The notes beneath the pieces were generated by a model. That model was given only the letters and a program-made list of their open reading frames with translations, was not told the origin of the DNA and searched no databases. Below, one piece after another: positions 16,144 through 25,290 of a stretch of 64,000 nt of DNA. The stretch comes from Bacillota bacterium (GTDB lineage Bacteria; Bacillota; Clostridia; Lachnospirales; Lachnospiraceae): assembly GCA_023436065.1 (NCBI GenBank), contig JAEZKU010000005.1, positions 21,592 to 85,591 of the forward strand, in the 5' to 3' direction. Each line of letters opens with the position of its first letter. The first letter of the stretch is position 1. The translations under genes and the position numbers were made by a program.

Positions 16144-17433
16144 TCATATTATCTTTTCTATCTCATACTGAGAATTTATTACCAGCCATAATTGTGGGCT
16201 ATAGACAGTAATATTCCAGATACCGATACCACGTAGCTGATACTTGATTACCAAATCAAGCAGGGCATTGATACTCCGTACATCGATAAACCAGACAATG
16301 TGCGTGATATTGATTCCGTTCCTTTCCGCTACGTAGGTATAGAAGGGCGTCTGGGAGATTTCATCAAATTGAATCTCCGAACCTGTGATATATGCAAGAT
16401 CAACAGCTCTTTCAAGAGTCAGAGAATATACACTCGTTAGGCCCGGGGAAAAAGGGAGCTCCCAGTCGTATCCGATGGTTGCCATACCGATAATCTCTTT
16501 CTCGGAGGAGAAATAATTGTTAACATAATCTATAAAGGCATCGATGTTATAAATTGAGCTGATCGGAGATGGGGGATTAATGTTGATTGCCCATTCATAA
16601 TCCATAAAAATGATATTGGAGGAGAACTGATTTAGCATAGTATAATTTAGCCTTTCAAAGCTTACTTCTGTGCCAGTACTGGTAATATGGGTATTCACCG
16701 TAACAAAGACTTTGTAGCCATGCTGGGTCAATTGCTCTGATACTCTGGTAAAGTAACCTTCATAAAGATATAAATTTTCTGCATTGATAGACTCAAAGGA
16801 TAAATTGACACCAAAGTAACCCTTCGTGTCCAGAATATTTAAGATATTTTCAATCTGTTTGTTCTGAAAATCCTCGTTTAATAAGATATCGTATGTGGTG
16901 CCGATATTGGCGATTCCCCGTATGGTTAAGGTTGTCAATATCATCAGCGGCATGACACCGTATTCTTTGGCGGTTTGGATCACATCAGATTCGTCGTAAT
17001 TGGAGATGATGTTCCCTTCCTTTGTCGCAGTATAATTCAATATGGAAAGATAGGTCAGATAGGGCAAGGTCATTCGCAGTGTTTCAAGATTGATAAAGGG
17101 AACGGTATTACCGTGTGTTGTTATTTTACCCTTTCGATTATAATTGATCACAAGTGTTTCACCCGGAAAGATGTATTCTCTGATGGACAGGAAGGGGTTA
17201 TTCCTATATAACTGCATTACAGTAACATGATTTGCTTCAGCGATTGCTTCCAAAGTATCCCCTTCCTGAACAATATAAACCTGAGTCGGAAATGTGATAA
17301 CGATACATTGTCCTATGGCTAATTGTGTCGGATTATCTAATCCGTTATCCAGTGCCAATCTGGCAGCTGACACACCATAGTATACTGCAATGGACTCTAT
17401 GGTATCGCCTTGTTGTACTACATGAATGATCAT
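16144..17433 (-). CDS. LysM-LysM-GH18 spore-type protein (SleL/YaaH-like) with degenerate active site
   Basis: This 429-residue protein has two LysM peptidoglycan-binding repeats (VQQGDTIESIAVYYGV at about 5-50; VQEGDTLEAIAEANHV at about 53-100) and a GH18 barrel (about 110-425). The layout is that of spore cortex-lytic N-acetylglucosaminidases. The GH18 motif DxxDxDxE reads FGVNLSFE. The acid Glu is kept, but the preceding Asp that assists the substrate acetamido group is Ser, and the first Asp is Phe. Activity is therefore doubtful. The start at 17433 has GAGG upstream and places LysM at the N-terminus; an in-frame ATG at 17505 would add 24 residues. Confidence 0.82.
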   Translation of the reverse strand: MIIHVVQQGDTIESIAVYYGVSAARLALDNGLDNPTQLAIGQCIVITFPTQVYIVQEGDTLEAIAEANHVTVMQLYRNNPFLSIREYIFPGETLVINYNRKGKITTHGNTVPFINLETLRMTLPYLTYLSILNYTATKEGNIISNYDESDVIQTAKEYGVMPLMILTTLTIRGIANIGTTYDILLNEDFQNKQIENILNILDTKGYFGVNLSFESINAENLYLYEGYFTRVSEQLTQHGYKVFVTVNTHITSTGTEVSFERLNYTMLNQFSSNIIFMDYEWAININPPSPISSIYNIDAFIDYVNNYFSSEKEIIGMATIGYDWELPFSPGLTSVYSLTLERAVDLAYITGSEIQFDEISQTPFYTYVAERNGINITHIVWFIDVRSINALLDLVIKYQLRGIGIWNITVYSPQLWLVINSQYEIEKII

Positions 17434-17505
17434 AGATGCCTCATAAAGTGTTTTTATATAATATATGACCTGTTCGGGTAAATATTTAGTAATAGAAGAA
17501 AACAT

Positions 17506-17552
17506 AAAAATAGCATACCCGCAACTCCGAATAGAATGTATGGGTATGCTAT
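17506..17552 (-). terminator. Terminator of the LysR gene
   Basis: On the minus strand an 11-bp stem (17542-17552 with 17510-17520) is followed by TTTTT (17506-17510). It lies a few bases after the LysR stop codon and before the GH18 gene. Confidence 0.75.
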
Positions 17553-17555
17553 CGT

Positions 17556-18452
17556 TTACTTCAGCTCCGAAAATACGCTTCGGAGTACCTCGATGAATTT
17601 TTCTATTGTTATCGAATTATTCTTATCCTTACTATAAATCAGATTGTACGGGTAGCTATAGCTGCAGGTCTTAACGTTCAATTCTGTCAGCAAACCAATC
17701 TCAACTTCAGATTTGACGGCACAGTATGGTATGAGTGAAATACCCAGATTTGCCTGAATGGCGTGCTTGATGGCCTCAATACTTCCAAGATACATACTGA
17801 TATTTTTAGGCAGATGGTTTTCCTCGATGAAGATTTTATAACAGGAGTATAATTGGGAGGTCTTTTCATGTACGATAAATTCTTCGGCAGCAAGATCTTT
17901 TATATCCACCTTTTTTTTGGAGCTTAGCTTGTTCGAAGGGGAAGCAATTACTGCCAAACGATCGTCAAATAATTTCTCTACATAGGTTGAATTACTGTAG
18001 ATGCAATCGCCGCCATTCACTGCAATATCGAGAGTGCCATTCTCAATCAGGGTAGTAATTTCGGATGTATTGGCGATATGCATATTAACTGTAACCGTCG
18101 GATATAATTTTTTCATCACACCGATCGCATTGGGAAGAATATAAGTTCCGGGTGTATTGCTGCCTCCGAAGGCAATCGTTCCGCCAATATATTCACTCAG
18201 ATTGGAAATATTACGCTCCATTTCTTCCACTGTTGCGAAAATCTTACTGGTATAGGAATAAAGGATATTTCCACTGTCACTCAGCATAATCTTGTTACCC
18301 ACCTTAAAAAACAGCTTGGTATTTATCTGTTGTTCCAGCTTTTTGATCTGGATGGATAGGGCGGGCTGGCTGATGTGCAGATACTCCGAGGCTTTCTTAT
18401 AACTGGAATATTTAGCGACAGTATGAAAAAGCTCTAGATAATGTAAATCCAT
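17556..18452 (-). CDS. LysR-family transcriptional regulator
   Basis: This 298-residue protein has a winged HTH at residues 1-60 (YKKASEYLHISQPALSIQIKKLE) and a periplasmic-binding-like effector domain (about 90-295). It is divergent from the small membrane protein/decarboxylase beta-subunit pair and is the likely regulator of that operon, responding to a carboxylate; the ligand is not evident. Its stop codon is closely followed by a good terminator. Confidence 0.88.
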   Translation of the reverse strand: MDLHYLELFHTVAKYSSYKKASEYLHISQPALSIQIKKLEQQINTKLFFKVGNKIMLSDSGNILYSYTSKIFATVEEMERNISNLSEYIGGTIAFGGSNTPGTYILPNAIGVMKKLYPTVTVNMHIANTSEITTLIENGTLDIAVNGGDCIYSNSTYVEKLFDDRLAVIASPSNKLSSKKKVDIKDLAAEEFIVHEKTSQLYSCYKIFIEENHLPKNISMYLGSIEAIKHAIQANLGISLIPYCAVKSEVEIGLLTELNVKTCSYSYPYNLIYSKDKNNSITIEKFIEVLRSVFSELK

Positions 18453-18508
18453 ATGACACCTCTGGTTATATATGTAAAAACGTTAGTTTTGTTTATCGGT
18501 TCTATTTA

Positions 18509-18514
18509 TATAAT
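18509..18514 (+). promoter_or_regulatory. Candidate -10 box of the oadG-like/oadB-like operon
   Basis: TATAAT at 18509-18514 lies 77 bp before the first gene. The best -35 (TTTTGT at 18487-18492, 16-nt spacing) is weak, as expected for a LysR-activated promoter. Confidence 0.35.
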
Positions 18515-18590
18515 AAATTGGCTTGTTGCTGCAATTTCATGTACCATATACACTGAGTTAAATTTTTATCAATCTACGGGAGGCGTTAAA

Positions 18591-18728
18591 ATGACGGCAG
18601 ATATATTATTATCACTCAAGGTTTTTGGTGTTGGATTTGCTATTTCCATGTGTATCGCAATGTTGATTAAATTGTTACTTGATGCTATTAAACACTTTAC
18701 TCGAAATAGTAATGAAATTCAAGAATAA
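18591..18728 (+). CDS. Small single-span membrane protein, OadG-like accessory subunit
   Basis: This 45-residue protein has one transmembrane helix (LLSLKVFGVGFAISMCIAML) and a short charged C-terminal tail. It lies 42 bp before the decarboxylase beta subunit. Size, topology and position match the gamma (OadG) type subunit that anchors Na+-pumping decarboxylases. GGGAGG lies 8 nt before the ATG at 18591. An in-frame ATG at 18453 would give 91 residues but lacks an RBS and would start inside the promoter region. Confidence 0.65.
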   Translation: MTADILLSLKVFGVGFAISMCIAMLIKLLLDAIKHFTRNSNEIQE

Positions 18729-18770
18729 TTTTTCTCGTTTACAATAAAGAACAGGAAGTAGGTATTTAAA

Positions 18771-19973
18771 ATGAATTTATTAGATTTATTTCAGGGAATA
18801 GGGACCATGTTTATTCAGGATCCCCAGATAGTAATAGGACGTATAGTACTTATATTGTTTGGTGTTTTACTTGTGTACCTGGGAGCAAAGGAAATATTAG
18901 AGCCCTTGATTATGATACCGATGGGACTTGGCATGTCGGCAGTCAATGCCGGAGTACTTTTTACAGGGGCAACCTCAGTAGGTAATCTTTTTATCGATCC
19001 TATGGTTTCTCAGACAGATGAATTAATGAATGTATTACAAATTGATTTCCTTCAGCCGATCTATACCTTTACCTTCAGTAATGGTTTGATTGCTTGTCTG
19101 GTATTTATGGGTATTGGTGTCATCTGTGATGTCGGCATGGTGCTGGCACATCCTTTTATCGGTATGTTTATCGCTATGTTTGCCGAACTGGGTACTGTAG
19201 CAACCTTTCCGATTGCCCGCGCTCTGGGCTTAACCAGCGGTGAAGCTGCAGCGGTTTCTATCATTGGTGGTGCAGATGGACCGATGGTTCTCTTTACCTC
19301 ATTAACCCTGGCGAAGAATTTATTTGTTCCGATTACGATTGTTGCTTATCTTTACCTAAGCTTAACTTATGGTTTATATCCTTTCCTGGTAAGGTTTATG
19401 ATACCCAAAAACTTAAGGGGTAAGGTAATTATTCAGAAAAACAAAAAGTCGGACCGAATTACCTCTAAGGAAAAGCTTATTTTTGCAGTAGTTGCAAATA
19501 CCCTGCTGTGCTTATTGTTCCCTGTGGCAGCACCGTTGTTCTTAAGCTTCTTTATCGGTATTGCCATTCGTGAATCAGGAATAGAAAAATACATAAGATT
19601 GATTGAAGAAGTATTCCTTTATGGAGCAACCTTCTTCCTTGGTTTGATGTTAGGTGTACTTTGTGATGCAAAGACCATCCTTGATCCTAAGATTCTGGTT
19701 TTATTATTATTAGGCTTACTCGCACTGTTACTTTCCGGAATCGGCGGTATTATCGGTGGTTATCTGGTATACTTCTTCACCAAAGGAAACTTTAATCCGA
19801 CGGTCGGTATAGCAGGTGTATCCTGTGTTCCGACGACAGCGAAGGTTTCCCAGAAAGAGGTTTCTAAGATTAATAAAATGAGTTTTGTTATGGAATATGC
19901 ACTTAGTGCCAACATCTGCGGTGTCATCACAACCGCGATTTTAACAGGTATTTATATTACATTTCTTGCTTAA
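18771..19973 (+). CDS. Sodium-translocating decarboxylase, beta subunit (OadB/GcdB/MmdB family)
   Basis: This 400-residue polytopic membrane protein couples decarboxylation of a biotin-bound carboxyl group to Na+ export. The Na+/H+ site motif IIGGADGPM carries the key Asp. The second signature NPTVGIAGVSCVPTTAKVSQ carries the conserved Asn, Gly and Ser. The N-terminus (LLVYLGAKEILEPLIMIPMGLG) also fits. The alpha carboxyltransferase and biotin carrier genes are not adjacent, so the substrate is unknown. Partner subunits must lie elsewhere, or this protein acts differently. Confidence 0.9.
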   Translation: MNLLDLFQGIGTMFIQDPQIVIGRIVLILFGVLLVYLGAKEILEPLIMIPMGLGMSAVNAGVLFTGATSVGNLFIDPMVSQTDELMNVLQIDFLQPIYTFTFSNGLIACLVFMGIGVICDVGMVLAHPFIGMFIAMFAELGTVATFPIARALGLTSGEAAAVSIIGGADGPMVLFTSLTLAKNLFVPITIVAYLYLSLTYGLYPFLVRFMIPKNLRGKVIIQKNKKSDRITSKEKLIFAVVANTLLCLLFPVAAPLFLSFFIGIAIRESGIEKYIRLIEEVFLYGATFFLGLMLGVLCDAKTILDPKILVLLLLGLLALLLSGIGGIIGGYLVYFFTKGNFNPTVGIAGVSCVPTTAKVSQKEVSKINKMSFVMEYALSANICGVITTAILTGIYITFLA

Positions 19974-19994
19974 ACCTTAGACTTGTAAGAAAGA

Positions 19995-20046
19995 TAAAAG
20001 AGGCTGATGCAAATTATTCTTTGAAATTTGCATCAGCCTCTTTTTG
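19995..20046. terminator. Bidirectional terminator between oadB-like and SIMPL genes
   Basis: A perfect 17-bp stem (19999-20015 with 20025-20041) has a T-run on the right (20041-20045) and an A-run on the left. It serves both convergent genes. Confidence 0.88.
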
Positions 20047-20051
20047 GCCTC

Positions 20052-20687
20052 TTAATATGCAAAGGTAACGGTTACAGATGCTTCAATCCGTTGGGTTCCT
20101 GCCTCGATCGGAGTCGTAATAAGGCCCTCCCTAAAGCCAATGGTTTGAAAAGGAACCGGCATGGCTTCGTTCTCGATGATCCGTCTGGGAACCGGAACAT
20201 ATGTAAGACCTAAGGTTTCTGCTATCGACTTTGCCTTATCCCAGGCATTGACGACAGCGAGATTCAGTGCTTGGAGGTAATAGGTGTAGGTGTCCGATAC
20301 CTCAAAGGAAATCAGGTCAACCACGTTGGCGCCGTTACGGACTGCTGTATCGATGATCAGACCGATCTGTTCTGTTTCATCCGTCCTTATCTCCAGTATA
20401 TTTCTTACGGAATAGCCTTTATCGACCCGATTGCTGTTCTCATATTCAATCAGTCTGTTAATGGTATATTGAAAGGTCTGAATGTCTTCAATTCCAAGCT
20501 GTCGCAGAGCTTGCAGGATGGCTGTACTGAGTCTGGCATTCTCCTCCTGGGCGGTAGTAAGATCACTTCCGATCGTCTCGACTCCCAGACGAAGAATGGC
20601 GATGTTCGGTTCGGCAGTCACCAGTCCTTTCCCGATCAAAGTCATGGTGTTCTCTTCACAGCAGGTGCTTGAGTTAGTATATGACAT
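20052..20687 (-). CDS. SIMPL-domain (DUF541) protein
   Basis: This 211-residue protein matches the SIMPL/DUF541 family (YggE-like): TLIGKGLVTAEPNIAILRLGVET at the start, NGANVVDLISFEVSD in the middle, and a C-terminal AGTQRIEASVTVTFAY strand. Unlike many relatives it has no signal peptide, so it seems cytoplasmic. The family is linked to oxidative stress and membrane signalling, but its chemistry is unknown. AGGAG lies 10 nt before the ATG. Confidence 0.85.
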   Translation of the reverse strand: MSYTNSSTCCEENTMTLIGKGLVTAEPNIAILRLGVETIGSDLTTAQEENARLSTAILQALRQLGIEDIQTFQYTINRLIEYENSNRVDKGYSVRNILEIRTDETEQIGLIIDTAVRNGANVVDLISFEVSDTYTYYLQALNLAVVNAWDKAKSIAETLGLTYVPVPRRIIENEAMPVPFQTIGFREGLITTPIEAGTQRIEASVTVTFAY

Positions 20688-20755
20688 GGCAATAATGCTC
20701 CTAATAAAGGATTTATCATATTATATGCCATTATTCTCCTGATATATCCGGTCTG

Positions 20756-21148
20756 TCATACATCAATTTTAAAACCCAGATTAACCTCATTCGCCGGTTT
20801 ACCACCGGCAATCCCCCAATTCTCTAACGGTGGTTCATGAATTACTATTATGATATCGGTCCGCGCGATACCAAGCTCCTGCACCAAATGATCTACGATG
20901 GATTGATACAGATTTTTCTTTGCTTCATTGCTACGACCCTTGAAGGCTGTAATCTCAATCAGAAGATAATCCTCTGACCTGTTCTCCGGATGTTCAAAGT
21001 TTTCCTTATCAATTTCAATAATCCTCTGGTTTCTGTCATAATGCGGGATTTTAAAGCAATCCACCAGTGCCTGATGAACAACATTTAATATGGTTTTTCT
21101 ATATTCGGGACTTTTTCCTCGTAGCATCTCAATTCTTACAATTGGCAT
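20756..21148 (-). CDS. Tautomerase-superfamily protein
   Basis: This 130-residue protein starts MPIVRIEMLRGKSPEYRKTIL. The Pro after Met is the catalytic base of the 4-oxalocrotonate tautomerase superfamily. The double-length form with an ENWGIAGGKPANE C-terminus belongs to the longer (trimeric) tautomerase group. The substrate is unknown. GGAGGTACCT precedes the ATG. It probably shares a promoter with, or lies just upstream of, the SIMPL gene on the same strand (68-bp gap). Confidence 0.82.
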   Translation of the reverse strand: MPIVRIEMLRGKSPEYRKTILNVVHQALVDCFKIPHYDRNQRIIEIDKENFEHPENRSEDYLLIEITAFKGRSNEAKKNLYQSIVDHLVQELGIARTDIIIVIHEPPLENWGIAGGKPANEVNLGFKIDV

Positions 21149-21319
21149 AGGTACCTCCTGATCATGTTATTAGGTGAAAATTTTTAACATTATACCACCC
21201 ATTAATAACCATGTAAAGAAATAAATGGAAGAAATAGTAGTATTTTATTAGGAATAGGCTATAATAGAAACAGTATTGACCTTATCAACCACATCAATTT
21301 ATTATCGGAGTTAAGAGGT

Positions 21320-22150
21320 ATGAAAGATAAAAGGTACAAAATATGGAATATGCGGATTCTATCGGCCGTCATTCTTATTATTTTTTGTCTTTGGCAGAAT
21401 AATGATATCGTAGTCTCAGATTATATCTATAAAACCAAGGAAATTGGAAGGGCACTGGATGGTTTCAGGATTATACAGATTTCAGACCTGCACAATAAGG
21501 AATTCGGCAAAAAAAGTAGCAGATTACTGAAGGTTCTGGCAAAAGCGAAGCCGGATATCATAGTGATTACAGGTGATCTGGTAGATCGGCGCAGGACGGA
21601 CATCAAAGCTGCTTTGGAGTTTATTAAAAGGGCATCTGAGCTTGCCCCGATTTACTATGTCACAGGAAACCATGAATACTCCCTGGATCGCTGGGAATGG
21701 GACAGCTTAATGGATGGACTAAAGAAGTATCAGGTAAGAATATTGGATAACCGTATCGTTCACCTGGAGAAGAATAGGGATGGGGGCTTTTATCTCATGG
21801 GTCTAAGTGAGGGGAATCAGGCGGATGATACCCTGAAAACCTTGTGCTCCCATGCGGAGGCTGATAAACTTCAGATTGTGCTTACTCACGAACCGCAATA
21901 TATCGATAGCTACAGGCAATCAGATGCCGATATTATTTTCGCCGGACACGCACATGGGGGTCAATTTCGACTTCCTATCCTCGGTGGTCTCATCGCTCCG
22001 GGGCAAGGCATATTTCCAAAGTATACTTCCGGGGCCCACAGGGCCGGGCATACGACTCTGATTATCAGCAGGGGCCTGGGGAACAGCGTCGTGCCGATCA
22101 GATTATTTAACAGGCCTGAGGTTGTGACTGTAACACTCAGAAGATCATAA
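21320..22150 (+). CDS. Membrane-anchored metallophosphoesterase (YkuE-like)
   Basis: This 276-residue calcineurin-like phosphoesterase has an N-terminal signal anchor (residues 10-28). The metal-binding motifs are DLHN (ISDLHNKEFG), GDLVDRR, GNHE (VTGNHEYSLDRW) and GHAHGGQ. YkuE homologues are exported, surface-located phosphodiesterases; the substrate is not known. Its end is 13 bp from the convergent GNAT gene. Confidence 0.87.
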   Translation: MKDKRYKIWNMRILSAVILIIFCLWQNNDIVVSDYIYKTKEIGRALDGFRIIQISDLHNKEFGKKSSRLLKVLAKAKPDIIVITGDLVDRRRTDIKAALEFIKRASELAPIYYVTGNHEYSLDRWEWDSLMDGLKKYQVRILDNRIVHLEKNRDGGFYLMGLSEGNQADDTLKTLCSHAEADKLQIVLTHEPQYIDSYRQSDADIIFAGHAHGGQFRLPILGGLIAPGQGIFPKYTSGAHRAGHTTLIISRGLGNSVVPIRLFNRPEVVTVTLRRS

Positions 22151-22163
22151 TCAGAGTATTTGA

Positions 22164-22913
22164 TTATTGCTCCAGTAATTTTTTCAAATGACCTTCGTTC
22201 AGTAAATGAAGGGTCTTAAATTTACCCTGGTAGAAGACCGCCCAGTTGTTAAATACACAGGGAACTGCCTTGGCTTTCTCAAGGCTGTCTACCTTGATTA
22301 AATCCACAGGAATATGATTAAGCTCGCAAAAGCTTTCGATCTGCTCAATACAGTTGGGGATGTAGGGACATTGCAATCCATAGTAAATGGTCAGCTTTGG
22401 ACTGTAGATGGCTTGCTTTTTGGCTGCCTCAGAAAAATGTGGCTGTGTTTGATCAAAGGATAAGGAGAGCAGTTCATACTCATCGCCTATCGTATCGACT
22501 GTCTCAAAGCCGTATTTCTGCAAGAACCTTTTATCGGACAGGAAGGGCTTTTTCTTGGTGGAACTGATGGTACACACTCCGGACTTGCCCCTGGATTTTG
22601 CATCTGCAATGCAATATTCCAGAAGCTCACTGCCATATCCCAGATTCTTAAAGCTACCGGATACCCACAGACAGTAGATATAGATAAAATTCGCTCCCTC
22701 AATCGGAGTCCAGGCAGTCTCCAGAGGGGAATATTCAATAAACACCTTGCCCTTTGCAATCAGTTTACGAAAGACGTGTCCCTCCTCCAACCGATCTGAA
22801 AGCCAGGACCTCTTGATATCTACGCCGCATTGATGTTTCTTGTCAGCAATAGCACAGCATAGATGCTCATCTCTAATATTTTCTTCTGTTATATTCAGGA
22901 AACTGCTTTCCAT
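22164..22913 (-). CDS. GNAT acetyltransferase with C-terminal YoaP-like domain
   Basis: This 249-residue protein has a GNAT fold (about 1-150; acetyl-CoA loop region SGSFKNLGYGSELLEYCIADA) and a thioredoxin-like YoaP domain (about 165-249; IYYGLQCPYIPNCIEQIE with a CxxxxxC pair). This architecture is well known in Firmicutes but the substrate is unknown. The gene is monocistronic. Confidence 0.8.
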   Translation of the reverse strand: MESSFLNITEENIRDEHLCCAIADKKHQCGVDIKRSWLSDRLEEGHVFRKLIAKGKVFIEYSPLETAWTPIEGANFIYIYCLWVSGSFKNLGYGSELLEYCIADAKSRGKSGVCTISSTKKKPFLSDKRFLQKYGFETVDTIGDEYELLSLSFDQTQPHFSEAAKKQAIYSPKLTIYYGLQCPYIPNCIEQIESFCELNHIPVDLIKVDSLEKAKAVPCVFNNWAVFYQGKFKTLHLLNEGHLKKLLEQ

Positions 22914-23272
22914 CCACTAACCTCCCTGCATGATAATTTCCCTTTCCTCTCAATTATATAGTAAATAATCTGACATAGGTACGTCATATTTCATATCTGA
23001 AAATCCATTGAAATCTTTCTTCATTATACATAACAGAGTGTAGCCTCATATAGTTCAAGTGATAATTATTCCTTATTTCTTATTGATCGTTACATTAATT
23101 TCATTTCATGTCGAAATAAGTTCATTTTGTGCTGCAAATATTTTTTTGGGAAATTTTATGATAATGTAAGTATAAAGGAATATTCAGTAATGGATATCTG
23201 AGGAAAACAGGTAGGCTTCAGATACTATTCAATACAAAAATGATACATAAGAGTTAAGGAGGCAGACAACAA
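22914..23272. other. Divergent intergenic region before the CAP-domain protein
   Basis: About 360 bp without a gene. It is A/T-rich. A short imperfect hairpin (TATCTGAGG.. to ..GCTTCAGATA, about 23200-23230) lies in the leader of the secreted protein. I looked for a c-di-GMP riboswitch and saw none of its conserved segments. Confidence 0.4.
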
Positions 23273-25282
23273 GTGAGAAAGAAAATAATGAGTATACTGC
23301 TGGTACTGTGCATAGTACTTAGTGTATGTCCTACCACAGTATTAGCCGCTAACAAGAGTAAAGCAAAGACAACAACGGCCAGTAAGGCAGTGATTGCCGA
23401 AGGCTGGTACAAAATCCGTATCATGGACAGCTATGTAAATATCGCATCAAACGGCGGTGCGGAACTTAGGAAAGCTGATATTGTATCAATGTACTATGTA
23501 GAACACATCAAGGATAATAAGTACGCGATCATGACTTTGAAGGGCAAATATCTTGGTGTGTCGGGAAAAGTAAAGGACGGTTTAAAGGTAAAAGAAGTAA
23601 GCAAGCAATATCCATGGACATTCCGTTTGGAAAATAGTGATACTTTCAGCATACGCCCCGCCAAACACACGAAAATGCTACTCAGTGCGGCAGGGAAGAA
23701 AAATAAAGATGGTACTTTGCTGGTTTTACAGACAAATAAGGCCAAGGATGCTCCAAATTATGCTGAATTCGAGTTTGTTTCGCTATTCAAAGACTTAATA
23801 AATATGATAACTCAGCCAACTGTAACACCGAAGCCGACTGTGACACCGAAGCCGACTGTAACACCGAAGCCGACTGTAACACCGAAACCGACTGCAGCAC
23901 CAACTGTAACGCAAACCCCGAATGTAACACCCAGGCCAACTGTAACACCGAAGCCAACCGCAACACCTTGGTCAGCTGTAACACCAATACCAAATACAAC
24001 ACCTCAGCCGAGTAAAGTGTATACTGCTTCTGATCCAAGTATAACGAGTATTAGTAAAGGTTTTTCTTCGTTTGATGCTGCGGGAAACAGGGTTAGCAAA
24101 TTTACTGAAGGATACGAGCTGGTTATTACCTCGAATATTCAAAAGATAGATGATTATGCCATTTACAATGATTCGATAGGCAGTTTTACTGTGGAGAATA
24201 ACCCTAATTTTACCACGGTTGACGGAGTATTGTTTAGTAAGGATATGACCAAACTGGTTGCTTACCCGGGAAGTAAAAAGGATAATACATATTATGTTCC
24301 CGATAGTGTTACGGAGATCGCAACCGGTGCTTTCGGATATTCTCATTATCTGAAAGAAATACATTTTGGATCAAATCTGAAGGAGATTGGAGTTGATGCT
24401 TTCCGAGGATGCCATTTTTCGGAAGTTGTGATTCCGGATAGTGTCACATATATTTTTGGATGTGCATTTAACGATATAAAAGAATTGAGAAAAATAACGA
24501 TACCTTCGAGTACTTTTATTGTTAATAATATTATAGATGGCTCATCTGGAAATGTTATTATTTACGGTGATTATGGCTCACATGCAGAGAAACTTGCGAA
24601 AACCTATGGCTACGAATTTGTTGGCAATGATAACTTAGGAGGGTTCACAAATATTAAATTAAAGCAAACGGAGCTTGAGGCAGGACTTTCAGGTCGCTTC
24701 GGGGAATTAGTAACTTCCGAAGGTACGTGGGCGTTCTACGGTAGCTACATTAAATTCCTTGCGGTATTTTATGTAGATGGCAAAGCTTCATTCTTATACA
24801 CGAACAATGTGTCCACTTACAAAGGGGACGGATTGGTTTACACGGATGCAAACAACGGCAACATGAAATATGCTGCTTCAATTGGTGCACTTCCATTTTT
24901 TGCTGAAGCTACCACCGAGCGTCTCATTTTTGAGTTTACCAATGCCTTCCGTGGCTTGAACGGCTTACCCGCGTTAAGATGGAATGATACGCTTGCGACT
25001 GCTGCCCGCTCCCACAGTCTTGATATGGCGAACAGGGGCTTTTTCAATCATATTAATCCGGACAGTAAAGATCCAAGTGCCAGAATAACTGACGCAGGAT
25101 ATCATTGGACATCATGCGCAGAAAATATCGCCAAGATGTACCCGGTTTTTGATGCTGTTGAAGTGGTGGACGGTTGGATTAATTCATCCGGTCATCGTAA
25201 AAATATGCTTACTACACTTTGTGACGAACTTGGTGTAGGTGTGTCAGGTATTTACGGTACACAAAACTTTGGTAAGCAATAA
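23273..25282 (+). CDS. Secreted CAP (SCP/PR1)-domain protein with LRR_5 repeats and Thr-Pro linker
   Basis: This 669-residue exported protein has a signal peptide (1-25, cut after VLAA). A beta-trefoil-like domain follows (about 45-170; WYKIRIMDSYVNIASNGG). A PT-rich linker of TVTPKP-type repeats spans about 180-255. A BspA-type leucine-rich LRR_5 region covers about 265-450 (VTEIATGAFGYSHYLKEIHFG). A CAP domain is at about 555-669 (HSLDMANRGFFNHINPDS, CAENIAKM, WINSSGHRKNML). CAP proteins of Clostridia are cell-surface or spore associated. The start is GTG with AAGGAGG 10 nt upstream. A domain between LRR and CAP (about 460-545) is not recognised. Confidence 0.85.
   Translation: MRKKIMSILLVLCIVLSVCPTTVLAANKSKAKTTTASKAVIAEGWYKIRIMDSYVNIASNGGAELRKADIVSMYYVEHIKDNKYAIMTLKGKYLGVSGKVKDGLKVKEVSKQYPWTFRLENSDTFSIRPAKHTKMLLSAAGKKNKDGTLLVLQTNKAKDAPNYAEFEFVSLFKDLINMITQPTVTPKPTVTPKPTVTPKPTVTPKPTAAPTVTQTPNVTPRPTVTPKPTATPWSAVTPIPNTTPQPSKVYTASDPSITSISKGFSSFDAAGNRVSKFTEGYELVITSNIQKIDDYAIYNDSIGSFTVENNPNFTTVDGVLFSKDMTKLVAYPGSKKDNTYYVPDSVTEIATGAFGYSHYLKEIHFGSNLKEIGVDAFRGCHFSEVVIPDSVTYIFGCAFNDIKELRKITIPSSTFIVNNIIDGSSGNVIIYGDYGSHAEKLAKTYGYEFVGNDNLGGFTNIKLKQTELEAGLSGRFGELVTSEGTWAFYGSYIKFLAVFYVDGKASFLYTNNVSTYKGDGLVYTDANNGNMKYAASIGALPFFAEATTERLIFEFTNAFRGLNGLPALRWNDTLATAARSHSLDMANRGFFNHINPDSKDPSARITDAGYHWTSCAENIAKMYPVFDAVEVVDGWINSSGHRKNMLTTLCDELGVGVSGIYGTQNFGKQ
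23815..23960 (+). repeat. 18-bp tandem repeats coding TVTPKP
   Basis: Units of ACTGTAACACCGAAGCCG and variants occur four times in a row at about 23819-23892 and continue in degenerate form to about 23960. They encode the Thr-Pro linker. Such repeats can change copy number by slippage. Confidence 0.8.
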
Positions 25283-25290
25283 ATTGTTGT

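Noticed and set aside
18453..18590. N-terminal extension of the 45-residue membrane protein from ATG 18453
   Set aside because: No ribosome binding site, overlap with the divergent promoter region, and a strong GGGAGG before 18591.
22914..23272. c-di-GMP (GEMM) riboswitch before the secreted CAP protein
   Set aside because: The conserved aptamer core was not found; only a short imperfect hairpin is present.
23815..23960. CRISPR-like regularly spaced repeats
   Set aside because: The 18-bp units are contiguous, in frame, and encode a Thr-Pro linker; there are no unique spacers.
23787..24038. Antisense open frame opposite the Thr-Pro linker
   Set aside because: Its low-complexity sequence only mirrors the DNA repeats of the real gene; there is no start signal.
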